Shown piece by piece: positions 6,237 through 14,659 of a stretch of 64,000 nucleotides of DNA; within the stretch, counting starts at the first letter, position 1, and every line of letters starts with the position of its first letter. This stretch comes from Pseudoxanthomonas sp. J31. GTDB taxonomy: Bacteria; Pseudomonadota; Gammaproteobacteria; Xanthomonadales; Xanthomonadaceae. A program made the position numbers and the translations under genes. The stretch covers positions 248,001 to 312,000 of the forward strand of contig NZ_AZNZ01000002.1 in NCBI RefSeq assembly GCF_000510725.1. Direction: 5' to 3'. The notes beneath the pieces were generated by a model that saw only the letters and a list, made by a program, of their open reading frames with translations, was not told where the DNA came from and ran no database searches.

Positions 6237-8354
6237 TCAGCACGGCACGGGCACCAAGCGCCCGTCGACGACCTCGTGGCGCAGCTGCTGCACGATCCGC
6301 CCCTGGTCCATGACCAGGACGCGGTCGGCGCTGGCGATGGTTTCCGGGCGGTGGGCCACGATCACCTTGGTCAGCGCCAGGCCCTTCACCGCCTCGTTGA
6401 CCAGGCGCTCGTTGGCCACGTCCAGGTGGCTGGTGGCCTCGTCGAGGAACAGCAGCTTCGGCTTGCGGTACAGCGCACGCGCCAGGATGATCCGCTGCTT
6501 CTGCCCGCCGGACAGCGAGCTGCCCATGTCGCCGATCAGGCCGTGGTAGCCCATCGGCATGGCCGCGATCTCGTGGTGGATGGCGGCCAGCTGCGCCGCC
6601 TCCTCGATCCGCGCCTGGTCGGCCTGCGGGTCGAAGAAGCTGATGTTGTCGGCGATGCTGCCGGCGAACAGCTGGTCGTCCTGCATCACCGCACCGACGA
6701 TCGCGCGCACGTTGCGCGGCCCGACCTTCTGGATGTCGTAGCCGCCGATGCAGATCCTTCCCTCGGTGGGCCGGAGCAGGCCCAGCATCAGCTTGACCAG
6801 GGTGGTCTTGCCGCAGCCGGAAGCGCCGACGATGGCCACCGACTCGCCAGGCTCGATGGTGAAGCTGCAGTCCCTGATCACCCACGGCTCCGCGTCGCCG
6901 TAGCGGAACGACAGCCCCTCGACCTCGATCCGGGTATCCGGCGGCGGCGGCAGTTCCGAGCGTTCGCGCTCGTCCTCCGGCGGCGTCAGCACGATGTCGG
7001 CCAGGCGCTCGCCATGCAGGCGCAGCATGCGGAACTCGATCCACTTGTCGATCAGCGCTGCCATCCGCGTGGCGAACTGGTCCTTGTAGGCCAGGTAGGC
7101 GATCAGCATGCCCACCGACAGCACGTTCTGCAGCGCCAGCACCGCGCCGATCCAGATCACCACCACCCGCTCGATGCCGAACACCAGCTGGCTGGCGCTG
7201 TTGAAGCCCAGGCCCATGCGCGCCAGCCGCACCTCGTGGTTGACGGTGTCGACCATCAGGTTCTCGTACGCGGCGCGCCGCCGCGGTTCCTCGCCGGCGA
7301 CCTTCAGGCTCTGCATGCCGCGCAGCGATTCCAGCAGGTGGGTCTGCTGCCTGGCCGCGGCGACCAGCTGGCGCTCGGTGCCGTCGCGCACCGGGCGGTA
7401 GGCCAGCGCGCGGATGCCGATGTACAGCGCCACCGCCAGCAGCGTCACCAGGGCGAGCTTCCAGCTGTACAGCAGCATCAGGCCGAGGGTGACGACGGCC
7501 ATCAGGCCGTCGATGAGCGCCTCCACGAAGCTGGTGGTGAGCGTGCGCTGGATCGCCTGCACCGAGGACATGCGCGAGGTGATGTCGCCCAGGTGGCGCT
7601 TCTCGAAGAAGTCCAGCGGCAGGCGCAGGGCGTGGGCGAACACGTTGCCCATCCACTGCAGGCCCAGCCGGGTGGACAGGTACACCACCGACCAGCCGCG
7701 CAGCAGGCCGATGCCGACCTGCAGCAGCAGCGCCAGCAGGAAGCCCAGGCCGAGCACGGTCAGCAGGTCGCGATCGGCGGACACCAGCACCTGGTCCACG
7801 ACCCACTGCATGAAGAACGGCGCCAGCACCACGAACACCTGCAGCGCCACCGACAGCACCAGGATCTGCGCCAGCGCGCCCCACAGCCCGCGCACCGGGC
7901 CGGTGAGCTGGCGCACGCCGACCGAGGCCGGCGCCTTGCGCGGGCGGAACTCGGCCGCCGGGCCCAGCTCCAGCGCCACCCCGGTGAAGTGGTCGGACGC
8001 CTCGCGCAGCGACACCCGGCGCTCGCCGCTGGCCGGATCCAGCAGCACCACGCCGGAGCGGTCGACCCGCGCCAGCACCACGAAGTGGTTGAAGTCCCAG
8101 TGCAGGATGCAGGGCAGCCGCAGCTTGTCCAGTTCCTCCAGGTCCAGCCGCAGCGGACGGGTGGCGAAACCCAGCTGCTGGGCGATGCGGATCAGCTGGT
8201 CCAGGCGCGCGCCCTTGAGCGAGAGCGGGAAGCGCTGGCGCAGCTCGGACAGGCTGGTCTGGTGCCCATGCGCGGACGCCACCATGGCCAGGCAGGCCAG
8301 TCCGCATTCGGCCGCCTCGGCCTGCAGCACCACCCGCGGGGAACGGCCTAGCAT
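6237..8354 (-). CDS. peptidase-containing ABC exporter (C39 domain), CvaB-like
   Basis: This 705-residue inner-membrane transporter cleaves GG leaders and exports the cores. The N-terminal C39 peptidase has Gln11, Cys17 (AAECGLACLAM), His90 (DFNHFVVL) and Asp106 (LLDPASG), so the triad is complete. Six transmembrane segments lie at about 165-440. The nucleotide-binding domain has Walker A GASGCGKTT, signature LSGGQKQR, Walker B LLFLDEATSHLD and the H-loop VAHRPE. The start at 8354 follows GGGAGG; the frame is open upstream for 56 more codons of Gly/Ala/Arg-rich sequence with no family match. The gene lies between hlyD-like and the five GG peptides, its presumed substrates. An outer-membrane TolC partner is not in the window. 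Confidence 0.94.
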   Translation of the reverse strand: MLGRSPRVVLQAEAAECGLACLAMVASAHGHQTSLSELRQRFPLSLKGARLDQLIRIAQQLGFATRPLRLDLEELDKLRLPCILHWDFNHFVVLARVDRSGVVLLDPASGERRVSLREASDHFTGVALELGPAAEFRPRKAPASVGVRQLTGPVRGLWGALAQILVLSVALQVFVVLAPFFMQWVVDQVLVSADRDLLTVLGLGFLLALLLQVGIGLLRGWSVVYLSTRLGLQWMGNVFAHALRLPLDFFEKRHLGDITSRMSSVQAIQRTLTTSFVEALIDGLMAVVTLGLMLLYSWKLALVTLLAVALYIGIRALAYRPVRDGTERQLVAAARQQTHLLESLRGMQSLKVAGEEPRRRAAYENLMVDTVNHEVRLARMGLGFNSASQLVFGIERVVVIWIGAVLALQNVLSVGMLIAYLAYKDQFATRMAALIDKWIEFRMLRLHGERLADIVLTPPEDERERSELPPPPDTRIEVEGLSFRYGDAEPWVIRDCSFTIEPGESVAIVGASGCGKTTLVKLMLGLLRPTEGRICIGGYDIQKVGPRNVRAIVGAVMQDDQLFAGSIADNISFFDPQADQARIEEAAQLAAIHHEIAAMPMGYHGLIGDMGSSLSGGQKQRIILARALYRKPKLLFLDEATSHLDVANERLVNEAVKGLALTKVIVAHRPETIASADRVLVMDQGRIVQQLRHEVVDGRLVPVPC

Positions 8355-8511
8355 GCGCGCCCGCCCTCCCGCAGCCGGCACGCCGGCGCGCGCGCCGCCG
8401 CCTGCCCTGCCAAGCGCGCCGCCGCCATCCTTTCCTGCCGTTGCCGCCACATCCGCATCGCCTTCTCCGTCCACCGCCGGCGCGCCGGCGCGCGCCGGAT
8501 CCCGCCGCCGC

Positions 8512-9774
8512 TCAACCGGCAACCCGTCCCTGCACCGACCACAGCGGCTCCAGCAGCCATTCGATCAGCGTGCGTTCCTCGCCGAGGATGTCCGCGTCCA
8601 GCACCATGCCCGGCTTGAGCGGCTCGGCGCGGCCGTAGGCGCGGATCGCCTGCGCCGGCAGCGTCACCGTCACCCGGTAATAGGGCTCGGGTGCCTGCGC
8701 GTTGCCGGTCAGCGTGGCCAGTTCGCCCGGACCAAGCGCGCTGCGGCTGATCCGGTCCACGGTGCCGCGCTGGTGCCCGAACTTCTGGTAGGGGAAGGCC
8801 TGGTAGCGCAGCATCACCGCGTCGCCAGGCTCGATGAAGCCGATCGCGCGGCTGGGCACCAGCAGTTCCGCCTCCAGCGTGCCCTCGCCCGGCAGCACCG
8901 ACAGCAGCGGCTGCCCGGCCTGCACCGACTGGCCCGGCTTGATCAGCTGGGTGGCGACCACCCCGCTGATCGGCGCGGTCAGCACCAGCTCGCCGCGCGC
9001 CTGGGTCTCCACCAGCTCCTGCTCCAGCGCCGCCAGCTCGCGCGCGAACGAGGCCTCGCCGGCGCTGCGCTGGCCGGGAATCTCCGCCAGCGCCTGCTGC
9101 AGCTGCGCGATCATCCGCCGGGTGGACACGGCCTGGCGCTGCAGCGCCTGCATCTCGCCGACCTGGGTCAGCGCCACCGATTCCTGCTGCTTGATCTGCA
9201 GCAGGCTCACGTAGCGCTCGTCCTGCAGCTGGCGCAGGCGGTCCAGGGTCTCGCGCGCCAGCCGGATCTGCTCCTCGCGGGTGCGGATCTCCGCCTCCAC
9301 CTGGGCCAGTTCCTGGCGCGCGGTGGCCAGCTGCACGCGCAGCCCGGATTCCTGCGCTTCCAGCTGCGCCAGTTGCGCCGCGTGCGCCGATTCCAGGCTC
9401 TCGCGGCGGCGGCGCAGGCGCTCCTCCAGGGCGGCGTTGGTGTCGCCGGCGGCGCGCGTGGCGCGCGGGACCGCCACCACCGCCACCGCCTGGCCGGCCT
9501 GCACGCGCGCGCCTTCCTGCACGTGGGCGGCCACCACCACCCCGGTGGCCGGCGCCACCACGGTGGCCATGCCCGCGCTGGGGACCAGCTGGCCCACCAC
9601 CGGCGACCGCCGGGTGTAGGTGCCGAACAGCAGGAACAGGATCACCGCCAGCGCCACCGCGGCGGCGGCAGCGGTCAGCAGCCACAGCCGCAGCGGCTGG
9701 GCCAGCGAGATCGCGCCCAGCCAGCTGCCGCGACGCGCCTCCAGCGCTTCCCTGCGGAACAGTTCCTGGCTCAT
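8512..9774 (-). CDS. HlyD/CvaA-type periplasmic adaptor
   Basis: This 420-residue membrane-fusion protein bridges the ABC exporter and an outer-membrane channel. It begins MSQELFRREALEARRGSWLG, with one transmembrane segment near residues 33-54. A lipoyl half-motif (TVVAPATGVVVAAHVQEGARV), long coiled coils (about 115-260), the second lipoyl half (LVLTAPISGVVATQLIKPG) and a beta-barrel region follow. This is the usual partner of C39-containing exporters in Xanthomonadaceae. Its ATG overlaps the TGA of a 36-codon upstream frame and has no strong ribosome site of its own. It is first of the exporter-peptide gene set and 157 bases upstream of the ABC gene. Confidence 0.92.
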   Translation of the reverse strand: MSQELFRREALEARRGSWLGAISLAQPLRLWLLTAAAAAVALAVILFLLFGTYTRRSPVVGQLVPSAGMATVVAPATGVVVAAHVQEGARVQAGQAVAVVAVPRATRAAGDTNAALEERLRRRRESLESAHAAQLAQLEAQESGLRVQLATARQELAQVEAEIRTREEQIRLARETLDRLRQLQDERYVSLLQIKQQESVALTQVGEMQALQRQAVSTRRMIAQLQQALAEIPGQRSAGEASFARELAALEQELVETQARGELVLTAPISGVVATQLIKPGQSVQAGQPLLSVLPGEGTLEAELLVPSRAIGFIEPGDAVMLRYQAFPYQKFGHQRGTVDRISRSALGPGELATLTGNAQAPEPYYRVTVTLPAQAIRAYGRAEPLKPGMVLDADILGEERTLIEWLLEPLWSVQGRVAG

Positions 9775-9881
9775 GCCGCGTCCGTGTCCGTTGCCAGGGC
9801 CCGCGCCGTCCATGTGCGCCGGATGGCTGCCGCGCTCCGCGCGGCGCGCGGCGCTTCGTGGGTACCAGATGACTCCTTCAT
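9771..9881 (-). CDS. possible 36-residue leader ORF coupled to the adaptor gene
   Basis: A short frame begins MKESSGTHEA at 9881, directly behind the purine-rich stretch GAGGGGAGAGGG, the best ribosome site upstream of the adaptor gene. It ends in a TGA overlapping the adaptor ATG (ATGA). It has no known motif and is Ala/Arg-rich, as chance frames in this genome are. It may exist only to bring ribosomes to the adaptor start. Coding status is uncertain. Confidence 0.35.
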   Translation of the reverse strand: MKESSGTHEAPRAARSAAAIRRTWTARALATDTDAA

Positions 9882-10179
9882 CCCTCTCCCCTCGCGCTCG
9901 ATGTGCGCCGCGTCACAAAGATGACGCAACGCGCACTCGCTTCATCCCGATACTTGCCCGCCGGGATTTGCGACGACAAGCCCGACGATGGTGCGTGGCA
10001 CGTGCAAAGCCGCTTGCGGCGCAGGCCTCGCGCCGCGTCACACAAGCAACGCACCAGGCGGTGCAAGCGAAACTGCACGAAATGCAGCCAGAATCGCTTG
10101 CATTTGCGCCGGTTGCGCAATCGCATTTGGCAGGGCTAGGCTCCAAGCCAATGCCACGGACAGGGCAGGAAGGGAACGC
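9882..10179. promoter_or_regulatory. divergent control region of exporter operon and XRE gene
   Basis: This 298-base gap must hold both divergent promoters. It contains the nested palindrome at 10062-10102 and a weak -35/-10 pair for the XRE gene (TTGCGC at 10113, TAGGCT at 10137, 18-base spacing). Overall it is less GC-rich than the flanking genes and rich in TTGCGC/GCGCAA and GCAAGC words. I see no coding sequence. Confidence 0.5.
10062..10102. promoter_or_regulatory. nested inverted repeat, candidate XRE operator
   Basis: The outer arms TGCAAGCGA (10062-10070) and TCGCTTGCA (10094-10102) are perfect and enclose a second dyad, CTGCA (10073-10077) and TGCAG (10083-10087). The centre is about 98 bases upstream of the XRE start and 308 bases upstream of the adaptor gene. 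Dimeric XRE repressors bind such dyads, so autoregulation plus control of the exporter operon is plausible. Confidence 0.5.
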
Positions 10180-10557
10180 ATGAATCTCTCGATGAGAATC
10201 CGCATTGCGCGCCAGCGGGCCCGATTGTCGCAGGAGGCGCTGGCCGCACTCCTCGGCGTCACCCGCGGCGCGGTGGCGAACTGGGAATGCGCGGTGGGCG
10301 CGCAGCCGGCGACGGCCAGGCTCGAACGCCTGGCGCAGGTCACCGGCGTGTGTTTCGAATGGCTGGCCACCGGGCGCGGTCCGCTCACCTACGACGGCAG
10401 CGACGACCTGCCTGCGGTGGATGCGGAACTGGTGCACGATCCGGCCGAGCGCCGCCTGCTGCACGCCTACCGCCTGGCAAGCCGCCCGGTGCAGAAACTG
10501 CTGCTGCAAATGGCCGAGGTCCAGGTCCAGGGCGTGGAGGGCCGCCGCCGCGCCTGA
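10180..10557 (+). CDS. XRE-family (Cro/CI-type) transcriptional regulator
   Basis: This 125-residue protein has an HTH at residues 5-58 (RIRIARQRARLSQEALAALL, then GVTRGAVANWE). WLATGRGPLTYD, common after the HTH of XRE proteins, follows, and then a short C-terminal region of unknown function (HDPAERRLLHAYRLASRPVQ). It starts at the ATG after GGAAGGGA. It is divergent from the exporter and peptide genes and is therefore the probable local regulator. The C-terminal half resembles no sensor domain I recognise, so what it responds to is unknown. Confidence 0.85.
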   Translation: MNLSMRIRIARQRARLSQEALAALLGVTRGAVANWECAVGAQPATARLERLAQVTGVCFEWLATGRGPLTYDGSDDLPAVDAELVHDPAERRLLHAYRLASRPVQKLLLQMAEVQVQGVEGRRRA

Positions 10558-11038
10558 GCAGGCGCCGATCGCGCGGCGCGATGGCTCCGGCGCGGAGCAT
10601 CGCCTGCCTGGCCGATGCGCGCCGAACGGCCGCACCCGCGGCTGCCTGCACGAGCGCCTGTGCGGCCACCAACCCCGCCCCGCTGCGATCACCCGGCAAC
10701 GGGTGCGGGCAACAGTCTCCCGTCCTCGTTCCTCAGGAGCGGGGCAGCAGATGCATTGTCCGGGCGCCCCTGGCAAGGTGCGCTTGATCCGGCCCGAAGC
10801 ATCCGGACCGGCGCCTTGCGCTACGAAGGGGAACCGCCCACGCGGCCGCAGGCTCGCGTACGCGCCGATGGCGGGCAGGCAGTGGCGCGCGGCTACCGTT
10901 GCGCTTGTCCAGGGCGCTCATGCCTGCGCGACGCGCGGCAGCGCATGGAACGGCGGGAGCAACAGACGGCTCTTCGGCCCGAATGCACGCGCGGACGCTG
11001 GCACGGCTGCGCGGCTGGCCTGCGCCCTCGCGTGCCGC
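10558..11038. other. 481-base gap between XRE gene and trpF
   Basis: I see no gene, RNA or repeat that I can defend. Open frames crossing it are Arg/Ala/Pro-rich shadows running into the antisense of trpF. It marks the right edge of the accessory island. Confidence 0.5.
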
Positions 11039-11695
11039 TCAGTCCAGTTCGGCGCAGTCCGCGCGCCGCACCTCGGCGACGAAGCGGCGCATCCTGTCGC
11101 CGTCCTTGATGCCCGGGGACAGTTCGATGCCGCTGGCCACGTCGACCGCCCAAGGCAGGGTCGCGGCGATGGCCTCGGCCACGTTGTCCGGGTCCAGGCC
11201 GCCGGCCAGCACGAACGGCCGGTGCAGGCCGGTGGGCAGGCGCCGCCAGTCGAACGCCTTGCCGCTGCCGCCGGAGCCGCCGGCGCCATGGCTGTCGAAC
11301 AGGAAGGCAGCCGCGTTGGGCCAGCGCTGCTGCAGCGATTGCGCGTCCCAGGTGCTGCCGTCGCCCATGGGAATGGCCTTCATGTACGGCACCCGGAAGG
11401 CACGGCAGAACGCGTCGTCCTCGTCGCCGTGGAACTGCAACAGCGCCGGGCGGATCTGCCGCACCACCTCGCGCACTTCCTCGGCGCTGTTGTTGCGGAA
11501 CAGCGCCACGGCGCTGACCAGCGGCGCCATCGCCAGGCGCAGCTGCCGCGCCGCCATCGGCGTCACCTGGCGCGGGCTGCCCTCGGCGAAGACGAAGCCC
11601 ACGGCGTCCACGCCCAGCTCGCTGGCCAGGCGCACGTCGCCGGGGCGGGTCATGCCGCAGAACTTGATGCGGGTGCGGTACAGCGCTCGGCTCAC
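11039..11695 (-). CDS. trpF: phosphoribosylanthranilate isomerase
   Basis: This 218-residue TIM barrel isomerises phosphoribosylanthranilate to CdRP in tryptophan synthesis. The general-base Cys13 is in IKFCGMTRP, the acid Asp is in [10 protein letters not shown], and the phosphate-binding GIKDGDRM-type end is present. It begins at a GTG that overlaps the truA stop as GTGA, with GGAGGTGAC upstream, so translation is coupled to truA. It is separated from trpBA by the 6.9-kb peptide island, although these genes are often adjacent in the family. Confidence 0.95.
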   Translation of the reverse strand: MSRALYRTRIKFCGMTRPGDVRLASELGVDAVGFVFAEGSPRQVTPMAARQLRLAMAPLVSAVALFRNNSAEEVREVVRQIRPALLQFHGDEDDAFCRAFRVPYMKAIPMGDGSTWDAQSLQQRWPNAAAFLFDSHGAGGSGGSGKAFDWRRLPTGLHRPFVLAGGLDPDNVAEAIAATLPWAVDVASGIELSPGIKDGDRMRRFVAEVRRADCAELD

Positions 11696-12465
11696 AGCGT
11701 CACCTCCTCCGGCAGGCCCCATTCGGCGGGGTAAAGGGGACGCAGGAAGACCAGGCCCTGCGGCGGCGCTGTGGGCCCGGCCAGGGTGCGGTCGCGCCCC
11801 GCGAGCAGGCGGGCGATCCAGCCCTCGTCCTGGGCACCGGCGCCCACCTCCAGCAGCGAACCGACGATGTTGCGGACCATGTGGTGCAGGAACGCATTGG
11901 CCTGTACCTCGATGGTGACGGTTTCGCCACTGCGGCGGACCTGGATGTCCTGCAGGTTGCGGCGTGCATGCGGTGCCTGGCAATGCACCGTGCGGAAGGC
12001 GCTGAAGTCGTTCTCGCCCAACAGCGCCTGGGCCGCGCGGTGCATGGCATCGGCATCCAGCGGGCGCCGCTCCCAGGCCATCGTGGCGCGGTACAGCGCG
12101 GGCCGCACCGGACGATTGACCAGGGTGTAGCGGTAGCGTCGGGCGCGGGCGGAGAAGCGGGCGTGAAAGCCCGCGTCCACCGGCACGCACCAGCGCACGC
12201 ACACGGTCGGCGGCAGGCGCCCGGTCACGCCCAGGGTCCAGGCGCGCGGATCGCGCTCGGCGGTGCTGTCGAAGTGCACGACCTGGCATTCGGCGTGCAC
12301 CCCGGCGTCGGTGCGCCCGGCGCAGCTGACCGTGATCTCCTGGTCGGCCACCGAGGACAGCGCGCGCTCCAGCGTGGCCTGCACCGTCGGCGGCCCGGAC
12401 GGCCCCAGGCCCTGCCAGCCCTGGAAGGCGCCGCCGTCGTACTCCACGCCCAGCGCGTAGCGCAT
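11692..12465 (-). CDS. truA: tRNA pseudouridine(38-40) synthase
   Basis: The 257-residue protein isomerises uridines 38-40 in the tRNA anticodon arm. The catalytic Asp53 is in [10 protein letters not shown], and the conserved [11 protein letters not shown] and [13 protein letters not shown] segments are present. It starts 6 bases after the fimV stop and overlaps trpF, forming the fimV-truA-trpF string also known from pseudomonads. Length is normal. Confidence 0.96.
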   Translation of the reverse strand: MRYALGVEYDGGAFQGWQGLGPSGPPTVQATLERALSSVADQEITVSCAGRTDAGVHAECQVVHFDSTAERDPRAWTLGVTGRLPPTVCVRWCVPVDAGFHARFSARARRYRYTLVNRPVRPALYRATMAWERRPLDADAMHRAAQALLGENDFSAFRTVHCQAPHARRNLQDIQVRRSGETVTIEVQANAFLHHMVRNIVGSLLEVGAGAQDEGWIARLLAGRDRTLAGPTAPPQGLVFLRPLYPAEWGLPEEVTL

Positions 12466-12471
12466 CGCCGC

Positions 12472-14238
12472 TCAGCCGATCTCGCGAAGCAGCTGCGCCG
12501 CCTCGTCGCGGGCGGCCGGATCCTGGCCGGCGAGCACCTCGCGCAGCAGGGTGCGCGCGGTGTCCACGTCGCCCAGGTCCAGGTAGGCCACGGCCAGCTC
12601 CAGGCGCTCGCGCCCGGCCGGGGCCGGGTTGAGCGGGGTGAAAGCGGACGCGTCGTCGTGCCAGGCCGGGGCCGCGGACTCGCGCGCGGCCGGTGCCGGC
12701 GGCGGCAGGTCGTCGTGGCGCAGCGGCAGCTCCGGTTCCACGTCCGGCTCCGGGGCCTGCTCGTCCACGTACGCCTCCGGCTCGACCGGATGCGGTTCCA
12801 GTTCCGGCGCCTCCACCGGCACCACCGGGTCGGCCGGCACGTGGGTGGACGGCGCGGCCGCGGCCAGCGCGGCGGCATCGAAGCCGGCGCCGCGGCCGAC
12901 CGGGATCGGCAGCGGCTTGGGCCGGCGCGCGAACCACCAGGCCGCGCCCGCGGCCGCCGCCAGCAGCAGCAGGACCAGCGGCCACAGACCCAGGCCGCTG
13001 TGCGCGGATTCCTGTTCCATCTGCGCCAGGCGCTGCTGCGCCGCGGCCAGCTCACTGTCCTTCAGCTCGATCAGCTTCATCTGCTGCTGCTGCAGCTTTT
13101 CCAGTTCCTCGACCCGGCTGCGCAGCTCCTGCACCTCCGACTCGCGGGCGGCCAGGTCTTCCTGCGCCTGGCGCAATTGTTCGTTAGCCAGCATGTCGCC
13201 CTCGCCCCCACTGCCCAGTCCGGATGTCGCCGCCTGCGTGCCTTCGGCCGCCACCGCCGGCGCGATCTCCAGCCGCGCGCCGGCAGCAGCCGCGGCCGCT
13301 GCCGGGGCGGGAGCCGCGGCGGCGCTGTCGCCGATGGTGCCCTGCTGCTCCGGTGCGCCGGCCACCGCCGGCTGCGGCACCGGCTGGGCCAGCTGGCGCC
13401 ACTGCGCGGTCTGCTCGCGCACCAGCGCGGCCGCGGTGGCCGCGTCGGCATAGTGTTCCGCGCCCGGCATGCGCAGCACCGCGCCGGCACGCACGCGGTG
13501 GATGTTGCCGCCGATGAAGGCTTCGGGGTTGGCGCGCAGCAGCGCCACCATCGCCTGTTCGCGGCTGTAGCCGCCGCGGTCCATGGCGGCGACCACGTGG
13601 GACAGGGTCTGCCCGCGCTCGACCCGGGCCAGGGTCTCGCCGGGGGCGGCCGCCACCGTGGGCTGGATGGCCGCAGCCGGAGCCCGTGCCGGGGCCGGCG
13701 CAGGCGCCGGTTCCACGGGCGCCGGCGGAGGCGGCGGCAGCGGCTCGGGCGCGCGCACGATCATGTCCGAAGGCAGTGCCTGCGGCGCCTCGATCACCGG
13801 GGCCTCGATCGCCACCGCGCTCTGCGGCGCCTCCACCAGTGCCGAGTATTCGCGCACCAGGCGGCCCTGGCCCCAGTCGACCTCGACCAGGAAGGACACC
13901 GCCGGCACGTCGACCGGGGCGCTGCTGGTGACGCGTACCACGGCGCGGCCGTGGGCGTCGGCGCTGATCGCGAACTGCAGGTCGCGCACCAGGCCGGTCG
14001 GAGGCTGCAGGCCGACGCGGGCGAAGGTCTCGGCCGAAGCCAGGCGCACCCGCGCGTTCTCAAGCTCCCCGGGCTGGTTGGAGATGATCGGAATCTCGGC
14101 CAGCAGCGGCTGTCCCGGCCCGGACAGCACCCGGATCTGGCCCAGGCCCAGCGCCAGTGCGCTGCTGCTGGCCAGCAACAGGGCGGTCGCCACCAGCCAT
14201 TGCAACGGGCGCCACGCGCCCTGTCCCCTCTTCTCCAT
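12472..14238 (-). CDS. fimV: FimV-like peptidoglycan-binding polar protein
   Basis: This 588-residue protein has the FimV layout. A membrane segment or signal lies at 13-33, followed by the conserved FimV N-domain ([20 protein letters not shown]). A LysM-like region starts around [16 protein letters not shown] and runs to [11 protein letters not shown]. An Ala/Pro-rich linker and a coiled coil ([20 protein letters not shown]) follow, then a second membrane span ([19 protein letters not shown]), an acidic Pro/Glu region, and the C-terminal TPR module ([21 protein letters not shown]). FimV organises type IV pili and pole-associated proteins. It is shorter than P. aeruginosa FimV (about 900). 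The ATG at 14238 lacks a ribosome site but has TATAGT 7 bases upstream. Confidence 0.9.
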   Translation of the reverse strand: MEKRGQGAWRPLQWLVATALLLASSSALALGLGQIRVLSGPGQPLLAEIPIISNQPGELENARVRLASAETFARVGLQPPTGLVRDLQFAISADAHGRAVVRVTSSAPVDVPAVSFLVEVDWGQGRLVREYSALVEAPQSAVAIEAPVIEAPQALPSDMIVRAPEPLPPPPPAPVEPAPAPAPARAPAAAIQPTVAAAPGETLARVERGQTLSHVVAAMDRGGYSREQAMVALLRANPEAFIGGNIHRVRAGAVLRMPGAEHYADAATAAALVREQTAQWRQLAQPVPQPAVAGAPEQQGTIGDSAAAAPAPAAAAAAAGARLEIAPAVAAEGTQAATSGLGSGGEGDMLANEQLRQAQEDLAARESEVQELRSRVEELEKLQQQQMKLIELKDSELAAAQQRLAQMEQESAHSGLGLWPLVLLLLAAAAGAAWWFARRPKPLPIPVGRGAGFDAAALAAAAPSTHVPADPVVPVEAPELEPHPVEPEAYVDEQAPEPDVEPELPLRHDDLPPPAPAARESAAPAWHDDASAFTPLNPAPAGRERLELAVAYLDLGDVDTARTLLREVLAGQDPAARDEAAQLLREIG

Positions 14239-14245
14239 GGCGCGA

Positions 14246-14251
14246 ACTATA
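14246..14251 (-). promoter_or_regulatory. candidate -10 box placing fimV transcription start at its ATG
   Basis: TATAGT on the minus strand is 7 bases from the fimV ATG, and no Shine-Dalgarno sequence lies in between. Transcription would start at or beside the ATG (leaderless mRNA). No clear -35 hexamer is seen. Confidence 0.35.
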
Positions 14252-14583
14252 GCGGTTTCGCCGTTCCCACCGCAGCGCCGGCAGCCCGGGAACCGTCCGG
14301 CGCGGCACGGAACGCCCGCTTGCAACCGGCCGCCCCGCCCGGCCGGAAGCGGCCGTTGCCCCTCCCCCGGGCCTTGCGGCAATCGCGCGGCCACCCATGG
14401 CTGCCCGCGGCACGCGTTTGCGACCGGGACCGGCATGGCCGGCCCAGGCGCAGCGGCCCAGGGCGGGGCCTGCGTCGCCGGCCTGGCAAGCCCGCATCGG
14501 CCAGGCGGCTTGCGCGGATGCAAACTGCGGCCTTGTCCGGGCCAAGCCCCCTTTGCAGCCCGGCACGCATCCAGGTCCGGCCC
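14252..14583. other. noncoding gap between fimV and the asd terminator
   Basis: About 330 bases without a defensible gene; frames here are short and Arg/Pro/Gly-rich. Apart from the fimV -10 candidate and the asd terminator at its edges, I see nothing in it. Confidence 0.5.
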
Positions 14584-14616
14584 AACGAAAAGGCCGGGGC
14601 ATGGAGCCCCGGCCTT
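14584..14616 (-). terminator. intrinsic terminator of asd
   Basis: An 11-base perfect stem (AAGGCCGGGGC / GCCCCGGCCTT, 5-base loop) is followed by TTTTCGTT on the minus strand, 43 bases after the asd stop. It is a good Rho-independent terminator. Confidence 0.75.
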
Positions 14617-14659
14617 GCCGTGGTGCAGGAGGCGGCGGCAAGGGACGCCGCCGTCCGGA

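Noticed and set aside
8355-8522. 56-codon upstream extension of the ABC exporter gene
   Set aside because: In-frame but low-complexity Gly/Ala/Arg sequence; the C39 domain starts normally at the ATG at 8354 behind GGGAGG.
10205-11734. Long plus-strand frame from the XRE gene across to trpF
   Set aside because: Different frame from the regulator, runs antisense through trpF, and has no protein family features.
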